Assembly (NCBI GenBank): GCA_023213315.1
Contig: JAKCPI010012712.1
Location: 1-64,000, forward strand
Length of the DNA stretch: 64,000 bases
Direction: 5' to 3'
From: Euborellia annulipes
Taxonomy: Eukaryota > Arthropoda > Insecta > Dermaptera > Anisolabididae
Below, in pieces: positions 1 to 11,454 of the stretch. The notes beneath the pieces are model-generated. The model ran no database searches. It worked only from the letters and a program-made list of their open reading frames with translations, and was not told the DNA's origin. A program made the position numbers and the translations under genes. Position 1 is the stretch's first letter. Each line of letters starts with the position of its first letter.

Positions 1-342
1 TTAAATAACGAATTATACATTCAGTCTTTATAAACGTTAATAATAATAATAGAAATAATAATATTTATTTAGATATTTCTAATAATATATTTATTTATAG
101 AATATACAAAAAAAAACTGGGCCGTTTTTAAATAAATATGGAAGCGAACTAAAACTTGTATCATACATACCTTTGGTATCATCAAAATTTATTACAATAA
201 TAATAATAATAATAATAAAATAATAAAAATAGAAAGATAAAATAACAAGGGTTATGTACAGGCAAGTCAGGGTCCGTGGGGCCCGGGGGGCCAGACAGAT
301 GCTCTGCAATGGCAGAGGCCGAAAGCCCCCCCACGGAAAGAG
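1..342 (-). other. BCL11 3' UTR (partial)
   Basis: This follows the TGA at 345-343 on the minus strand. AATAAA hexamers occur on the minus strand at 193-188 and again near 97-92 and 69-64, so a poly(A) site within the window is plausible. A UGUACAUA octamer (260-253, minus) fits the Pumilio-type UGUANAUA element. The distal part is AAT/ATT-repeat-rich. UTR extent is inferred. Confidence 0.55.
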
Positions 343-2848
343 TCATGTGGCATCCTTAGAGGCGCTGGCGCTCGAATCGCCGGTATCTTCGCCGCCGCTC
401 ACCAAAGAGGGCAGCAGGTGTGCAGCTGGACCACCTGCCAATTTGCTGTTCTGGTTCACCACGCATTTGCGCATATGTTTCTCAAGCGTGGACGGTACCG
501 AAAATGGCATTTCACAAAACCGGCATCGATAGACATCTTTGCCTAAGCGGCCGTGTGTTTCTCATATGACGCGTCAATTTGCTACTTTGCGCACAGGCGT
601 ATGAACAGAGTTCGCATTTGTAGGGTTTTTCACCGGGTATGGGAGCGACGGTGTACCGTTAAGTTGCTACAATTTTTTAAAGACTTTGCCACAAAATTCG
701 CATGTGTCGTTACGACGACTTTCTTTTTTATGTGATGAGCTGCTGCGGCAGCCGCTGATCCGAGATTAAGAGCTGCTGCCGCAGCAGCTGCGAGTGATGC
801 TGAAGATGCTGACGGTTTCAAACCTGGACCTGAGCCGAGAGTTCCGCTTCCGTTTTTGCGACCACCGAGAATATCCAAGGCGGTGTCAGCGAACATAGGA
901 TCTCGGGGGCCAAGCCCAGGGATCCATAAACCAGCATAAAGACTATCTCGATCTACGCCTCGGGGAAGGCCAGTGGAGGCTTCCAAAGGGTCCATCTTAA
1001 GTCGTTTACTCGTAGCATCAAAAGGGTTGTCAAAAACGGGATGAGTTCCAAATAAAGGGGCTCCGATGACATCAAGAGGTTGACCTGCTTGAGCGAGCAT
1101 GGTTTTAGTAATTTCCTCTCGTAATCGTAGAGTACTCGCAGCATCGAGTCCCTTGAGAGGAGGAACTTTGTTATTATTATCTGGAATAATAGGAGAGTTG
1201 TGGGATTCTTGAAGCGCTTGCTTATAAGCCTCATTATACTGAGCAATGTTGCTAAGTCCGAATTTGTCCATTAATTCACCGACTAGAGAGCCGCCAGAAG
1301 GGAGTTTATCGAGAGGCGTGGCGGCTGGCGTCGGTCTAGGTGTAGACATACCTTTATCGCCTCCCGATACGTTGTTTGGGGGAGTAGATGAAGTTGATTT
1401 GGTTGTAAGATCCTCAGGAGCATCTCCTAAGTCATCGTCGTCATCAGCATCTTCATCTTCATCATCTAATTCCATTTCATCATCATCCTCATCTTCCTCT
1501 TCATCATCATCATCATCCTCGTCCTCATCTTCCAGGGTTTCAACAGATCCTGTGTGCGAGACATTATCTGCTCCTGCACCTTCTCTTCGATGGATTTTCA
1601 TATGTCGTTTCAGTTTACTACTTTGAGTGCAAGCATGATTGCATACACTGCACTTATAGGGTTTCTCACCGGTATGAGTACGACGATGGACTAATAAATT
1701 GCTTTGGAATCTGAATTTTTTGCCACAAAATTCACAAGCACGAGGTTGTTCTTCTTCTGTACCATCCGGATTGGCAGCAGTAGCTGTTTGACCAACAGGA
1801 ACATTTTTAGTTGGTGGTGTAGAAGCTGCTGATCGTGGCGTTGAAGTAACTGCCGCTGCTGCGACGGGTGGATCAGAAAGAGGACTATGTTTTTCTGGCG
1901 ACGATAGCCGAGATTCAGGTCGGCCACTTCCTGGAGTTGAGTTGTTTGTCGTATTATTATTGTTGTTAGCAGGGGTCGTCGAATGCGCGTTCGTGCTTGG
2001 GCTGGCAAACGGCGGCGTCAGAATGGGCTTGCGACTCGGTGACGGGGAGTTACCGGGTGCAGGCGCCGTGGCCGATACTGCCGCCGCTGCGGTCGCGCCG
2101 CCGCCTGGGCTGGTAGTACCGGCCAACTGCCGCAGCCGTTGCGAGTAAAAATCCAGCTGGGGTTCCAGATTTAAAGCAAGGCTAGGAGGTGGTGCAGGTG
2201 CCACGGAACTTCCTCCACTACGCGTTGTAACCGGAGGTGGCACAAACGGTGCATGAGGAGGTGGAGGAACCGCTGCTGCTGCTGCTACTGCTGCAGCTAA
2301 CCCCAAACCATGGGGATTAAGACGAAATTGCTCTGAGACTAGCTGCTCCATACGAAAATGATGCTCATGACTAGAGGGACGCGCAAAGAGCGAGTTGGGT
2401 GCTGGAGGAAACGGCGGATGCTGCGGAGGCCTATCCAAAGGCATCCGAAGTAAGCCGCCAACAGCAAACGGATTAGTGGTGTGTAGACCGCCGTGAGATG
2501 GAGGTGGTTCCGAGATTGGCGGAGGAGGCGGCTGATGCGCTATTCGACTTGGTGGCGGCAGTGCAAGTGGCGTTGTCGGTTGTGTAGGAGCTGAAGAAGA
2601 ACATCCGGAGGATGTCGATGAACCACTGCACGATGACGATGACGAGGAAGAATTATTCTTAGCGTTACTCGATAGGGATGACGTGGTGCAAGGACTAGAA
2701 CCGGCAGAGGCGGTCGATGCGGGCGCAACACCTCCACTCGTTGTTTCTACATAGATTTTGACTCCATGGCTATGTTGCACATGCTGCACCAGCCTCCATG
2801 CGCTGCCCACTCTTTGTTTACACGTGCTGCACACGTAGTTACTTGGTT
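343..2848 (-). CDS. BCL11: BCL11-like zinc-finger transcription factor, large terminal coding exon
   Basis: Nuclear C2H2 zinc-finger transcription factor of the BCL11A/BCL11B/CG9650 family, known as DNA-binding repressors acting with chromatin complexes. The exon starts after a pyrimidine-rich acceptor (tttttgttttag) and opens with the finger CSTCKQ...H-X4-H (about 2832-2767). Pro/Ser/Ala-rich sequence with alanine runs follows. The central finger pair CEFCGKKF...HRRTH and CSVCNHAC...HMKIH with a TGEKPYK linker lies at about 1740-1600. Next come a long Asp/Glu tract (about 1540-1434) and a PEDLT motif (1418-1404) resembling a CtBP-binding PxDLS site. The C-terminal three-finger cluster (about 705-470) reads [34 protein letters not shown] and [18 protein letters not shown], but only after moving frame four times. 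Corrected, it would give about 834 residues ending at TGA 345-343. Homology of all fingers to BCL11 is clear. Whether the frame breaks are real or assembly errors is open. Confidence 0.93.
558..730 (-). other. Four apparent single-base indels in the C-terminal zinc-finger cluster
   Basis: Read against the conserved family pattern, the minus-strand frame needs one base added in an A run (T run 724-729 on plus), and one base removed at each of an A run (673-678), a C run (635-637) and an A run (558-560). Between these points the translation matches BCL11 fingers almost residue for residue, yet the uncorrected frame hits a stop just after HRRSHTR. All four fall in homopolymers, whereas the 2.1 kb of exon upstream and the other exon are open throughout. 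This fits local consensus error best; a decayed allele or pseudogene is the alternative. Confidence 0.85.
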
Positions 2849-2851
2849 CTA

Positions 2852-4059
2852 AAACAAAAAGCAAAAAAAAAAGGAATGTTAGAGGCTGTTTTGAAATCAT
2901 AAAAAAAAAATTATCATCAAAGAGAGGAAATTATTAAATAAAGAGCATGATTTGCATCATTGTATAATAATTTATTTTTCAAATCAGCAATATAAGGCAT
3001 GATCGTAAAAAATTTCTCATCTTATTTTTTTTTTAATTATAGAGAGTTTTTCTTTGGCGAAATATTTATCATGAGAAGGTGTTGCTTTTAAATAGAGATC
3101 AAAAGAGAAAGAAAAAAAAGCTTCGGCTTCTTCTCTAAAAATAAATAGTCAATTCTGGCTTTGAATCTCAATCCATTATATCATTTTTTACATAGTACTA
3201 AAGCTTCAATTTGCGAGCCACAAAATTGCTTTCAATCCCTCTCAGAGATGCAAGGGATGAAAGGGGCATGAAAAAGTAAGTAAAAAAAAAAGTCAAAATA
3301 TCATTTTCCCGGTTTTTATAATAAAAAAGTTCACCCCGGGCGGCCACTAAGCCGGAGCCCCACGGGGTGATAATGGTTGCGTGGGTGGCGGGTCCTCCCA
3401 AGCCCCTTGCAGCCGCATAGCATTATAGCTCTGGCCAGGCGTCCCGCTGCAGCCAATAGTGGGTGCCATTTATTTATTTCCACCCTTCGCGTCGTCGTGA
3501 TGCAGTGACCAAATTACTTTTTGCATTTTAAAAGTGAATGGCATATGTTGACATAAAACATAAAACAAAGCGGGAATAAAAAGAAAGCCAACAACATGTC
3601 ACAGCAATTTTCAATACGGGAGAGAATGAAATATTGCGGTGACGAAAATAATAATAAAAAACATTTAATTCAAATTTATATAAATAGAGACCGGACAAAA
3701 AACCATAAAAAAATGGAAAAAAAGTGCTTAAAAAAAATCACAATAATTTTAAATAATTAATTAAATGTGAAAAAAAATTTGAAAAAAATCATCAAATCTC
3801 TCTTTACTTCTCCCATCGATGTAAAAAATTTTTTTTTTTAAAAAAAAATAAAGAAAAATTTTGTTTTGCGGAACCAAATTTTTTTTCCCCCATGATAAAA
3901 AATTTTTTTCCAGGGCTGCTTTTTTCGGTCTTTTGGTTTTGTGTTTTTTTTTTTTTTTGGGGGGCGCCCCCCCCCCCCCCCCCTATGTATCTCCGTGGGG
4001 GAGGGGTTTTTGGAGAAAAAGAAATTTTTTATTATAAAAAAAAAAAAAAAAAATTAAAA

Positions 4060-4137
<78 letters not shown>

Positions 4138-4510
4138 AAATAAAAAAAAAAATTATAAATATTGGAAATATCAATAGCTTTTCTAAAAAAAACGATAATA
4201 TAATAGATAAAAAATTTGAGGCAGATGTTAGTTGTTAAATGGATAGGGGTATTTATTTATTCAAGAAAAAAAAGAGAATGATTTATTTGCACAAGAGTGA
4301 CGTTTCGGTCTTAGTTTGATTAATAATTGAAACAATATATTAATTATAAAGATCAATCAGTGGAAATAAATTTATTTAAATTTTTAAGAGATAAGGTTGT
4401 CCACAATGGGGTTGTAGCACAATGGTAGAATACTTGCTTCTTGTACAGGCGACGCCACAGGTGCCTGATGTGCTCGAGAGTGGAGCCTTGAGCTTAGTCA
4501 ACCAAACCAA
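2852..4510. other. Intron DNA with GC patch, homopolymer tract and repeat fragments
   Basis: 3330-3500 is a GC-rich patch with a CCAAT word, of possible regulatory nature. 3820-4160 is dominated by long T, G, C and A runs. A single hammerhead-arm remnant (gacgtttcgg, minus) sits at about 4301. TAGCACAATGG at 4415-4425 matches an RNA polymerase III A box and probably heads a decayed tRNA-derived SINE (about 4404-4500). The rest shows nothing recognisable. Confidence 0.5.
3820..4160. repeat. Extreme homopolymer tract (T, G, C and about 100 A)
   Basis: Runs of T, then six G, 18-20 C and two long A blocks ending near 4137 are packed into about 340 bp. Open frames here are pure Lys or Phe runs and are not genes. 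This may be a true poly(A)-rich site, but the composition resembles assembly or slippage artefact. Confidence 0.7.
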
Positions 4511-4515
4511 TATTT

Positions 4516-4805
4516 TTAATGGTGATAAGGTCAGAAAAAAACAAGACGATTGCATTTAAATATTCTTTTATTTCAATTCTCTCCCTCACTACTGACGTTT
4601 CGGCCCGAGGTCTAGGCCATCTACATTTCTCTACGTTTTGTTGTGAGCGTGCTGTTTTTGCAAAAATCCACATTTTTTATTATTACCAGCCGGCTCTGAA
4701 GATGGCCTAGACCTCGGGCCGAAATGTCAGCTGTGAGGGCGAGAATTGAAATAAAAGAATATTTAACTGCAATCGTCTTTTTTTCCTGACTCCATCACCA
4801 TTAAT
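4516..4805. mobile_element. Palindromic hammerhead-bearing element E1
   Basis: Inverted arms of about 110 bp: the left begins ttaatggtgataaggtcag and the right ends with its diverged complement, tgactccatcaccattaa. Each arm carries hammerhead core sequence pointing outward. The right-arm motif (4692-4732) has CTGAAGA, GGCC/GGCC and GAAATGTC; the left arm has lost its CTGA. Relation to Penelope-like retroelements is inferred from the ribozyme type. Confidence 0.65.
4692..4732 (+). ncRNA. Hammerhead ribozyme, slightly decayed
   Basis: GGCT-CTGAAGA-T-GGCC-loop-GGCC-GAAATGTC-AGCT. Core CUGANGA and GAAA are kept and stem II pairs perfectly. Stem III reads AUGU instead of ACGU, and stem I is about 4 bp with a wobble. 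Confidence 0.55.
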
Positions 4806-7236
4806 CCTACGGCCATAGATCTTCATCGATATTTTTAAAATAAATAAATCAATTTTTTTTTAGCTGAAGGGAAAAAGCGACAACACTTCTTACCCCTAAG
4901 CATTTAGGTTGCCTAAGCTCAAGGCTCCAATCGCGAACGCCGACTGTTCAAGTAGTCAGGATTTGGGTTTCCGTACCCACCGACTTTTACAGAATATTGG
5001 ATACCAATTAATTTCGAAAAAATGGTCTAAAGATGGTGATAAAAATCTTAAATGTTTTAAAACAAGTTGTAGCTGCCGCAATACCAATGTTCCTACTTTT
5101 TTCTCTTTTTATGAGTGGCCTATCTAAATCACTTTTTTACTTTCTCTTACCCTATATATGAAATATATAGAGAAATATTATTCGATTTTCTTTATAGAGA
5201 AACGAAAAAGTATTTTTTTAAATTATATATATTTTTACTTTCTCTTACCCCTATATATGTTAATATATATATAGAGAGAGAAAGTATTGGATTCATTTTA
5301 TTCAAGAGTGGCAAAAAATATCCTATTTTTTAACGAAATCTTTAATTGACATTCTTTTTATTTCATATATATTTTTCATCGTAAGATATTCAAAATAAAA
5401 TGAAAATTTTTTAGATGATAATCAATAAATATATTTAACATTCCTTCTTTTGTTTTTTATTAACTCTCTTTCTCTGTTATTATTAATTGATAATAAAATT
5501 ATTATTAATATTAACACTTTTTTCTTTTGACTGCTCGCTGCTCTTTTCTTAGAACAATTCTACATATGTGTCATTAAATGATTTCCAAATGCATTCCTTA
5601 TTTAGTTAAAGTCTCATATATAAAATATTTGGCATATCATTTTTTTAAGATCGGCTTGGCCAAATAGAATTCGCCGGCTGCTATAAGGCTATCTCTTTTT
5701 GGTGGGCCCCATAAATAATATTTAAATTTTTCAAGCCAGCAACCCTGTTCAGCCAGTGTGAAATTGTTTCGCTCTATTTGCCGCCCTGTTGTGTGTGCAT
5801 TGGCGGCTCCTTATTCATTGATAGCGGTGCGGTGGTTGGTTGTTTGTCCAAACGATTTGTTTATTTGGCGTAGCAAGATATCAATAGACGAACACACAGA
5901 GAGAGAGAGAGAGGGAGAGAGTATCCTTGGAGAAGTAGCTGCTACTGCTCCTGTCTACTTCCAAGAATCATGCGATATTGTCACACACAATGAGTAAAGT
6001 AAACACATGCCGTGGTACAACGGATTGCTTTTATAAGCGACCATAACGACACACAGGCAATAGAGATATATATTTATTTATTTAGTGTTACAAGAATAAT
6101 TTGTCTTAAGTTTTTTAAAAACAAGAAGCTACATGAATTCACTTATCTAGACAAAAACAAAAAAAAAAAAAAAACATTAAAAAGAGATAAGAAGTCAGAG
6201 AACCTTTCAAAGTCGTTAAAAGTCATTAAGGGAAAATTATCCTGTCAAAAGGTGTCTCTTTCTCAAACAAATATCAATAAACCATCAAAGTCTAAGTTTT
6301 TGGACAATTACGTCAATCAATGCATTTTTCACTAGAATTCAAAAATTAAGATTGAATTTTTGGTTGCCGAAGAAAAAAATAAAACGAAGATATATATTTA
6401 TGTTTATAGCCATATTTTTGTATTATTGATATGTTGGTAGGGCTGTATGCACTAGCATTAATTATGATGTTTTTGTTGTATAAAATGTGACACAAAAAAT
6501 AACGCGAAGTTGATAAGACAAACCTGAAAAAGACCTTGAATTTTAGGCATTTTACGAGTATATCCAATATAGAAATATTTTCATTCATTGGAACTGGAAC
6601 CTAACACCTGACCTCTACTACAAAAGTAATAATAATTTTATTGAAAGGTTTTAAAATTACTAAAGCATTATTCCTTAATTTTGAGACGTCGCCCTCTATC
6701 AGATGAGTTTATTTAATAAAAACAAATGGCTAAATTCATTATTTACGTCACAAATAATATTGGAATTGGATTAAGAAAATTAACCGATTAATTTGTACAA
6801 AATAATACATAGGCTTAACATTTTTTTAAAGACTTGTTTTGTTCTTTTTGTGCATTTAGTTATTTTCTAGTTAATTTTGTTTGTGATATTTTTTGCTTAT
6901 TTATTTATTTATTTCCTTCTTTTGTGATATTCAAATGTGATATTTATTCTAGTCATTTTTGTGGTGTATTTGTTACTATTGTTCTTGCCGAGAGTCTGGT
7001 TGGTCAGTCTTTGTATTCTATTGATGTTCTGGGTCAAATTTCACAAAAAAAAGTGTCTTGTTACAAATGTAGCTCATAGATTTGTCATCAAGATGGCTCA
7101 CTCCTGTGATGGAGGTATTTGTGCATTATTTACTGGAGGAATAAAGAATTATTATTACCGGGCATTATTAATCTTCTATTCCTTTTGTTCAACTTATTCT
7201 CCATTCGATGAATTTTTGACAATATCAAAAATTAAA
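4806..7236. other. AT-rich intron with one GC-richer island
   Basis: Two reverse-oriented 3' ends of the 690-bp repeat lie at about 5129-5190 and 5225-5305 (ttactttctcttacc). 5680-6000 is GC-richer and non-repetitive, with an (AG)n run at 5897-5913 and a short imperfect hairpin (TTGGAGAAGTAG...CTACTTCCAA, about 5926-5966). No gene is supported elsewhere. Confidence 0.45.
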
Positions 7237-7284
7237 AGTTGATGTTGATTCTTCCCAATTTTCTTATTATTCAAAAGGACAGTA

Positions 7285-7410
7285 AAACGTTGGATTAAGC
7301 CTGGAGTGGTTGGTAGCGCGCCTGCCTTGTATACCAAGGGTGGCGGGTTCGGATCCCAGGCAAATCCGATGATTTTATTTAAGCCATTTGGATACCAAAT
7401 GGCTTAATAA
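7285..7410 (+). mobile_element. tRNA-derived SINE-like copy, family B
   Basis: A tRNA-like head with a B-box word GGGTTCGGATCCC and an anticodon-arm-like CCTTGTATACCAAGG, followed by ATCCGATGATTTTATTTAAG and a terminal palindrome. Same family as 34787-34960 (+) and 34962-35068 (-). Classification is by box motifs only. Confidence 0.5.
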
Positions 7411-7419
7411 GGCCTGGAC

Positions 7420-7423
<4 letters not shown>

Positions 7424-7482
<59 letters not shown>
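7424..7482. repeat. (AT)n microsatellite
   Basis: Uninterrupted AT dinucleotides directly 3' of a SINE palindrome. Confidence 0.95.
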
Positions 7483-7484
<2 letters not shown>

Positions 7485-7642
7485 TAATAACGGTTAACGT
7501 TTAAAGTCTTATATGGCCTGAGATGCCGAAAAGACTGTGATTTTGAGTGTGAATGGGAAAAAAGTGAGAAGTTGATGTTGATTCTTTCCAATTTTTTTAT
7601 TATCCGAAACCACAGTGAAATGTTGGATTAAGCCTAGAGTTC

Positions 7643-9600
7643 AAAGTACATATATTAAAGAATTAGGAAAACATTTGCATTTGCAGTGCCAGGAAATTCG
7701 CACTATCTTCATTAGCGATAAAAAAATCAATCAATTCTCTTATAATAAAATTAAAAAGCTTCTTTCTCTTAGTCTCAGCAACCTTGTCGTCAAATATATT
7801 TTCATTTGGAACTGTAACATTCTGAGGATGTCTGGAAGATCAAATGTTTTCGACCAATCGTTCTTTTTTTAGAGCACGTTGAAATAATTTCTCAAAGACA
7901 TTTTTTTTTTATTTCTTGAACTCATCGTAGAAATGAAAACCTTTAGAATTTAGTATTAATGCAATCGAAATAATATCATTTGAATGAATCCTTTGAAATA
8001 AATCTATAAAATAGAAGAGGTGGGAGTTAATTAAACAATAACATGATGTATATAAGTTGCAATTTGTCTGGTTGGAGAGTTAATTAATTTTAAAACTATG
8101 ATCGTTAACATATGTTAGCTCGTATGTGTATTTAGAAGCAAAGGGAATATAACTTTTGGTATGAGATGAGGAGCTATAGAGCGTGATGCCGCCGCCGTCG
8201 TCTCTCCTTTTGTCGTTTTTGAAGGTGGCATGGGGTTCATTAGAGCGAAATCCGCTTTTACAATTCCGAGACAAAATCAACTTTTCATTTTACGTGTACA
8301 CGCTTCGTTGTATGACGTATCTAGACATATAGAAATTCCTTTTGTTCGGTTACGGGTCGGGTTTATTTAGGAAAAGGAGTTTAAAGGGAGGAGTTGGTGT
8401 ATTTATAAAGTTGGATTTTGAATTAAAAAAAAAAAAAAAATTCCAACAAAGGAAAATTATTAATTAATTTTATAAAATAGCGATTTCAAAAAAAGTAAAG
8501 TGTCTATTTGGATAAAGAAAAATAAAAATAATTTCGGTCACAAGTCGAGACCTTCTTCAAATAATTGTCTCTGTTTATTGATTTTTTTTTAATACCATGA
8601 ATCAATATTTGATTTCATATAATGGCATTTTTTGTTCAGTAAAGATTCTTTCTCTTTCGCACTGTACCAAATAATAAAATAGATAAAGGATAATAGAGGC
8701 AATTATATTTAGCTCAGGGTCCCACATCTTGTGGGTACGTGAATGGCGACCACGAGCTGCCCTAGCTGGGACTGGCAGTACTTCCGTTCTTTGCTTGTCA
8801 GTCTCTTCTCTTCTATATTTTCAACAGGCGTCAGACCGTGCGACGGGCCGGCCTGTTCTTTTCCTTCCCGGTGAAGGACCCATGAACCGCCGACCCCGCA
8901 GGAAAGAAGAAGAAGAGAGGCAATTATAAAAAAAAATTGATTAAATAAATAGGTAAAAAATAGTTCTCTCCCCCTCCTCTTCGATTTTGATATTATTTTT
9001 GAAAATAAGTAAATAGCTATCCTTAAAAAAAAAAAACTTTGAAAAGTGGAAAAATTTTAGAAGAATGCAATTTTAATTTATTAAATTTCAAGCTACTACT
9101 GACATTTCGGTTCTGGTTTGAAGCTGTGATAATGTCATTATACAGTATAATGCGTATAACTCGATCTATTATTATAAAAAGTTTATAAATATTTAAATTT
9201 ATATCTTCAAAAAAATTATTATTCCCACTCCAAATAATAAAATAAAATAGATATAAAAAATAGGATAATAGAGGCAATGTAAAAAAAAAAAATTACTTTT
9301 AGTACTCTTTTGTTTCACTTGAATAAAAAATTACCATTATAATAAAATAATTGTTTCACTATATTAAAAAAAAACCATGATCTGAAGAAGATGTGGACTC
9401 ACGACTGAAACGGTGATTTGGGGCTCTTTTTTTCACTTTGTTTGATGTGCTTTGGGATACTACTATCTAAGCCCGTGACCTCAGTATCAAAGGATCTTTT
9501 CCTATTCGTCAGGCTCTTGGAGATGAAATGATTGTCCAGCAGGTTTTTTTTTTATATATATACATATAAAAAAGTCATATCGGCTGTGGAGGCCATTTGA
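7643..9600. other. AT-rich intron with hammerhead remnants and two GC islands
   Basis: Decayed hammerhead motifs lie at 8530-8572 (minus, GGTC/GACC stem kept), about 9093-9135 (minus) and about 9376-9420 (plus). A short word ending ggataatagaggcaat recurs near 8690 and 9260. GC-richer islands at 8170-8370 and 8710-8930 are non-repetitive. No gene was seen. Confidence 0.45.
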
Positions 9601-9634
9601 CTTTTGTAAATTTATTTATTTTAATTAAACCCGA

Positions 9635-10260
9635 CTAGAAATTGCTTTGGGAACGCCCAGAGTATACATCTGGACCTCATAGGGTCCCAAGGAGGCATGC
9701 CCAATAGGGAAATCCCTATAAGGGCCTAATTAGAACCCAATCGGGAAATCCCCAGGAAAAATATAATAACTTATAGTCAGTTTCTTCCAATTGGGTTCTG
9801 TGTGGGACCTAAGTGGGAAATCCCAATATAAAAATAAAAATTTCACGTCTAGAAATTACTTTGGAATCACCCAGCGTATACATCTGGACCTCATTGGGTC
9901 CCAAGGTGGCATGCCCAATAGGGAAATCCCTATAAGGGCCCAATTAGAACCCAATCGGGAAATTCCCACGACAAATAACATAACTTATAGTCAGTTTCTC
10001 CCAATTGGGTTCTGTGTGGGACCTAAGTGGGAAATCCCAATATAAAAATAAAAATTTCACGTCTAGAAATTACTTTGGAATCACCCAGCGTATAAATCTG
10101 GACCTCATTGGGTCCCAAGGAGGCATGCCCAATAGGGAAATCCCTATCAGGGCCCAATTAGAACCCAATCGGGAAATTCCCACGACAAATAAAATAACTT
10201 ATAGTCAGTTTCTCCCAATTGGGTTCTGTGTGGGACCTAAATGGGAACCAACATTAAAAT
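9635..10260. repeat. 214-bp tandem satellite, about 2.9 units
   Basis: Units start with ctagaaatt at 9635, 9849 and 10063, exactly 214 bp apart, with a few substitutions between them. Each unit carries two GGGAAATCCC decamers and a third that is GGGAAATCCC or GGGAAATTCCC. The unit is open in one plus frame, but that protein is just the satellite and is not a gene. Confidence 0.92.
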
Positions 10261-10499
10261 AAAAACTTATACAAAATATTTGCTGTAGTATCTTATTTGG
10301 AATAAATAAAATCCAGTGTTCGCGCATGCGTAGATGATGAGGATTGGAGTCACGAGGCTCAATAGATGTCATTTGTTACATATAACGCATCACTTAATAA
10401 ATTATTTAAAAATTAGAAATTAGGTTTGTTCGTTTCGCTTGTCATTGCAGTATAATTTACACATTTTGCCCTTTCTGTTCGTTTCAAGCTTGAACTTTT

Positions 10500-10640
10500 C
10501 TGCATATTTTTCTACCCAGAACCCAATTGCGCGAAAGTGATTATAAGTTATTTTATTTTTTCTGAGAATTTCCCGATTGGGCTTTAATTGGGCCCTTATA
10601 GGGAATTCCCTATTCGGCATGCCTCCGACCCAATGGAATT
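10500..10640 (-). repeat. Inverted, solitary copy of the 214-bp satellite
   Basis: The reverse complement shares the ACCCAATTG, GGGAAATTC and GGCATGCC words with the array at 9635-10260, at lower identity. Confidence 0.8.
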
Positions 10641-11454
10641 GTGCAGGGCGATCACAGCGCCAAAGCTTTAGTAGATGACCACCTTTCAAACTGTCGCCAT
10701 TTTCTCTCAATCTCCTTGGAAACATAAATAATATCGAAAAAAAAGCTTGAGATCGTTTGCTGCTATTTTAATTTTAATTTTTCTTTATTTATGTAATCTT
10801 TTAATCTATTTAATTCTTTCAATTATATTCATTAGAAATTTTAGACGTAAGAACGCATTGGCCTGAAGAAGCCTTCAGGCCTCCAATTTTGATAAATGAA
10901 TACAAGGAACATAATATCAACTTTATTTATTAAATGTCCTTTTGAAAGGTAAATAGATAAATTAAAAAAAAGATTATAAATTTATAAAATTAATTTATTT
11001 ATTTTTCACATTTCCAGAGAACTAAAAGAAATTTTTTGTGAAAGGAAAAATATTTTCCCACATGTGATAACTGATGGTAATACTATAGATATATAGCCAA
11101 GGTAAAAAAAATTAATGTGATTATTTTAGAGATATAAACTTATTTTTACATCCATATCTTTTTAAACAATTTTAGTAACGAATCTCAAGAAATATTGAAA
11201 TCGACACAAAGAGAAAATGGAATTTTTTAAAAAATTTTAAAGATATGTAATCTTATTCTCAAATTAAAGAAAATTGATATCAAAACAAATATTATTTGAT
11301 TTATAGAATTATTTGATTTAATTGAAGCGAAATAGAAATTAATTCACTTTCTTCATCTTGAATTTCCTAATCATCATATGCTAAATCATTTTCAGGCAAT
11401 GTATTTATTTATTTTTATTTATTTAAGGATCAACTTTATAAAAATGACAACTGA

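Larger units (their letters stand above)
7239..7642. repeat. Direct duplication flanking a SINE and an (AT)n tract
   Basis: About 70 bp starting agttgatgttgattct is present at 7239-7309 and again at 7572-7642 with roughly 85% identity. The copies bracket a tRNA-like SINE (about 7285-7410), the palindrome AAGCCATTTGG-ATA-CCAAATGGCTT and an (AT)n microsatellite (7424-7482). Confidence 0.6.

Noticed and set aside
1246..1626. Plus-strand frame with a poly-Ser run
   Set aside because: Antisense shadow of the BCL11 Asp/Glu tract.
3892..4143. Plus-strand frame of mostly lysine
   Set aside because: Translation of a poly(A) tract.
7285..7360. Possible intact tRNA gene
   Set aside because: Box-like motifs present but no full acceptor stem pairing or standard anticodon loop; the same sequence recurs as a SINE family.
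8881..8929. Plus-strand MNRRPRRKEEEE peptide as the missing BCL11 first exon (MSRRKQ-type)
   Set aside because: Wrong strand, downstream of the other exons, and only superficially similar.
9791..10262. Two near-identical 84-85 residue plus frames
   Set aside because: Open only because the 214-bp satellite unit lacks stops in that phase.
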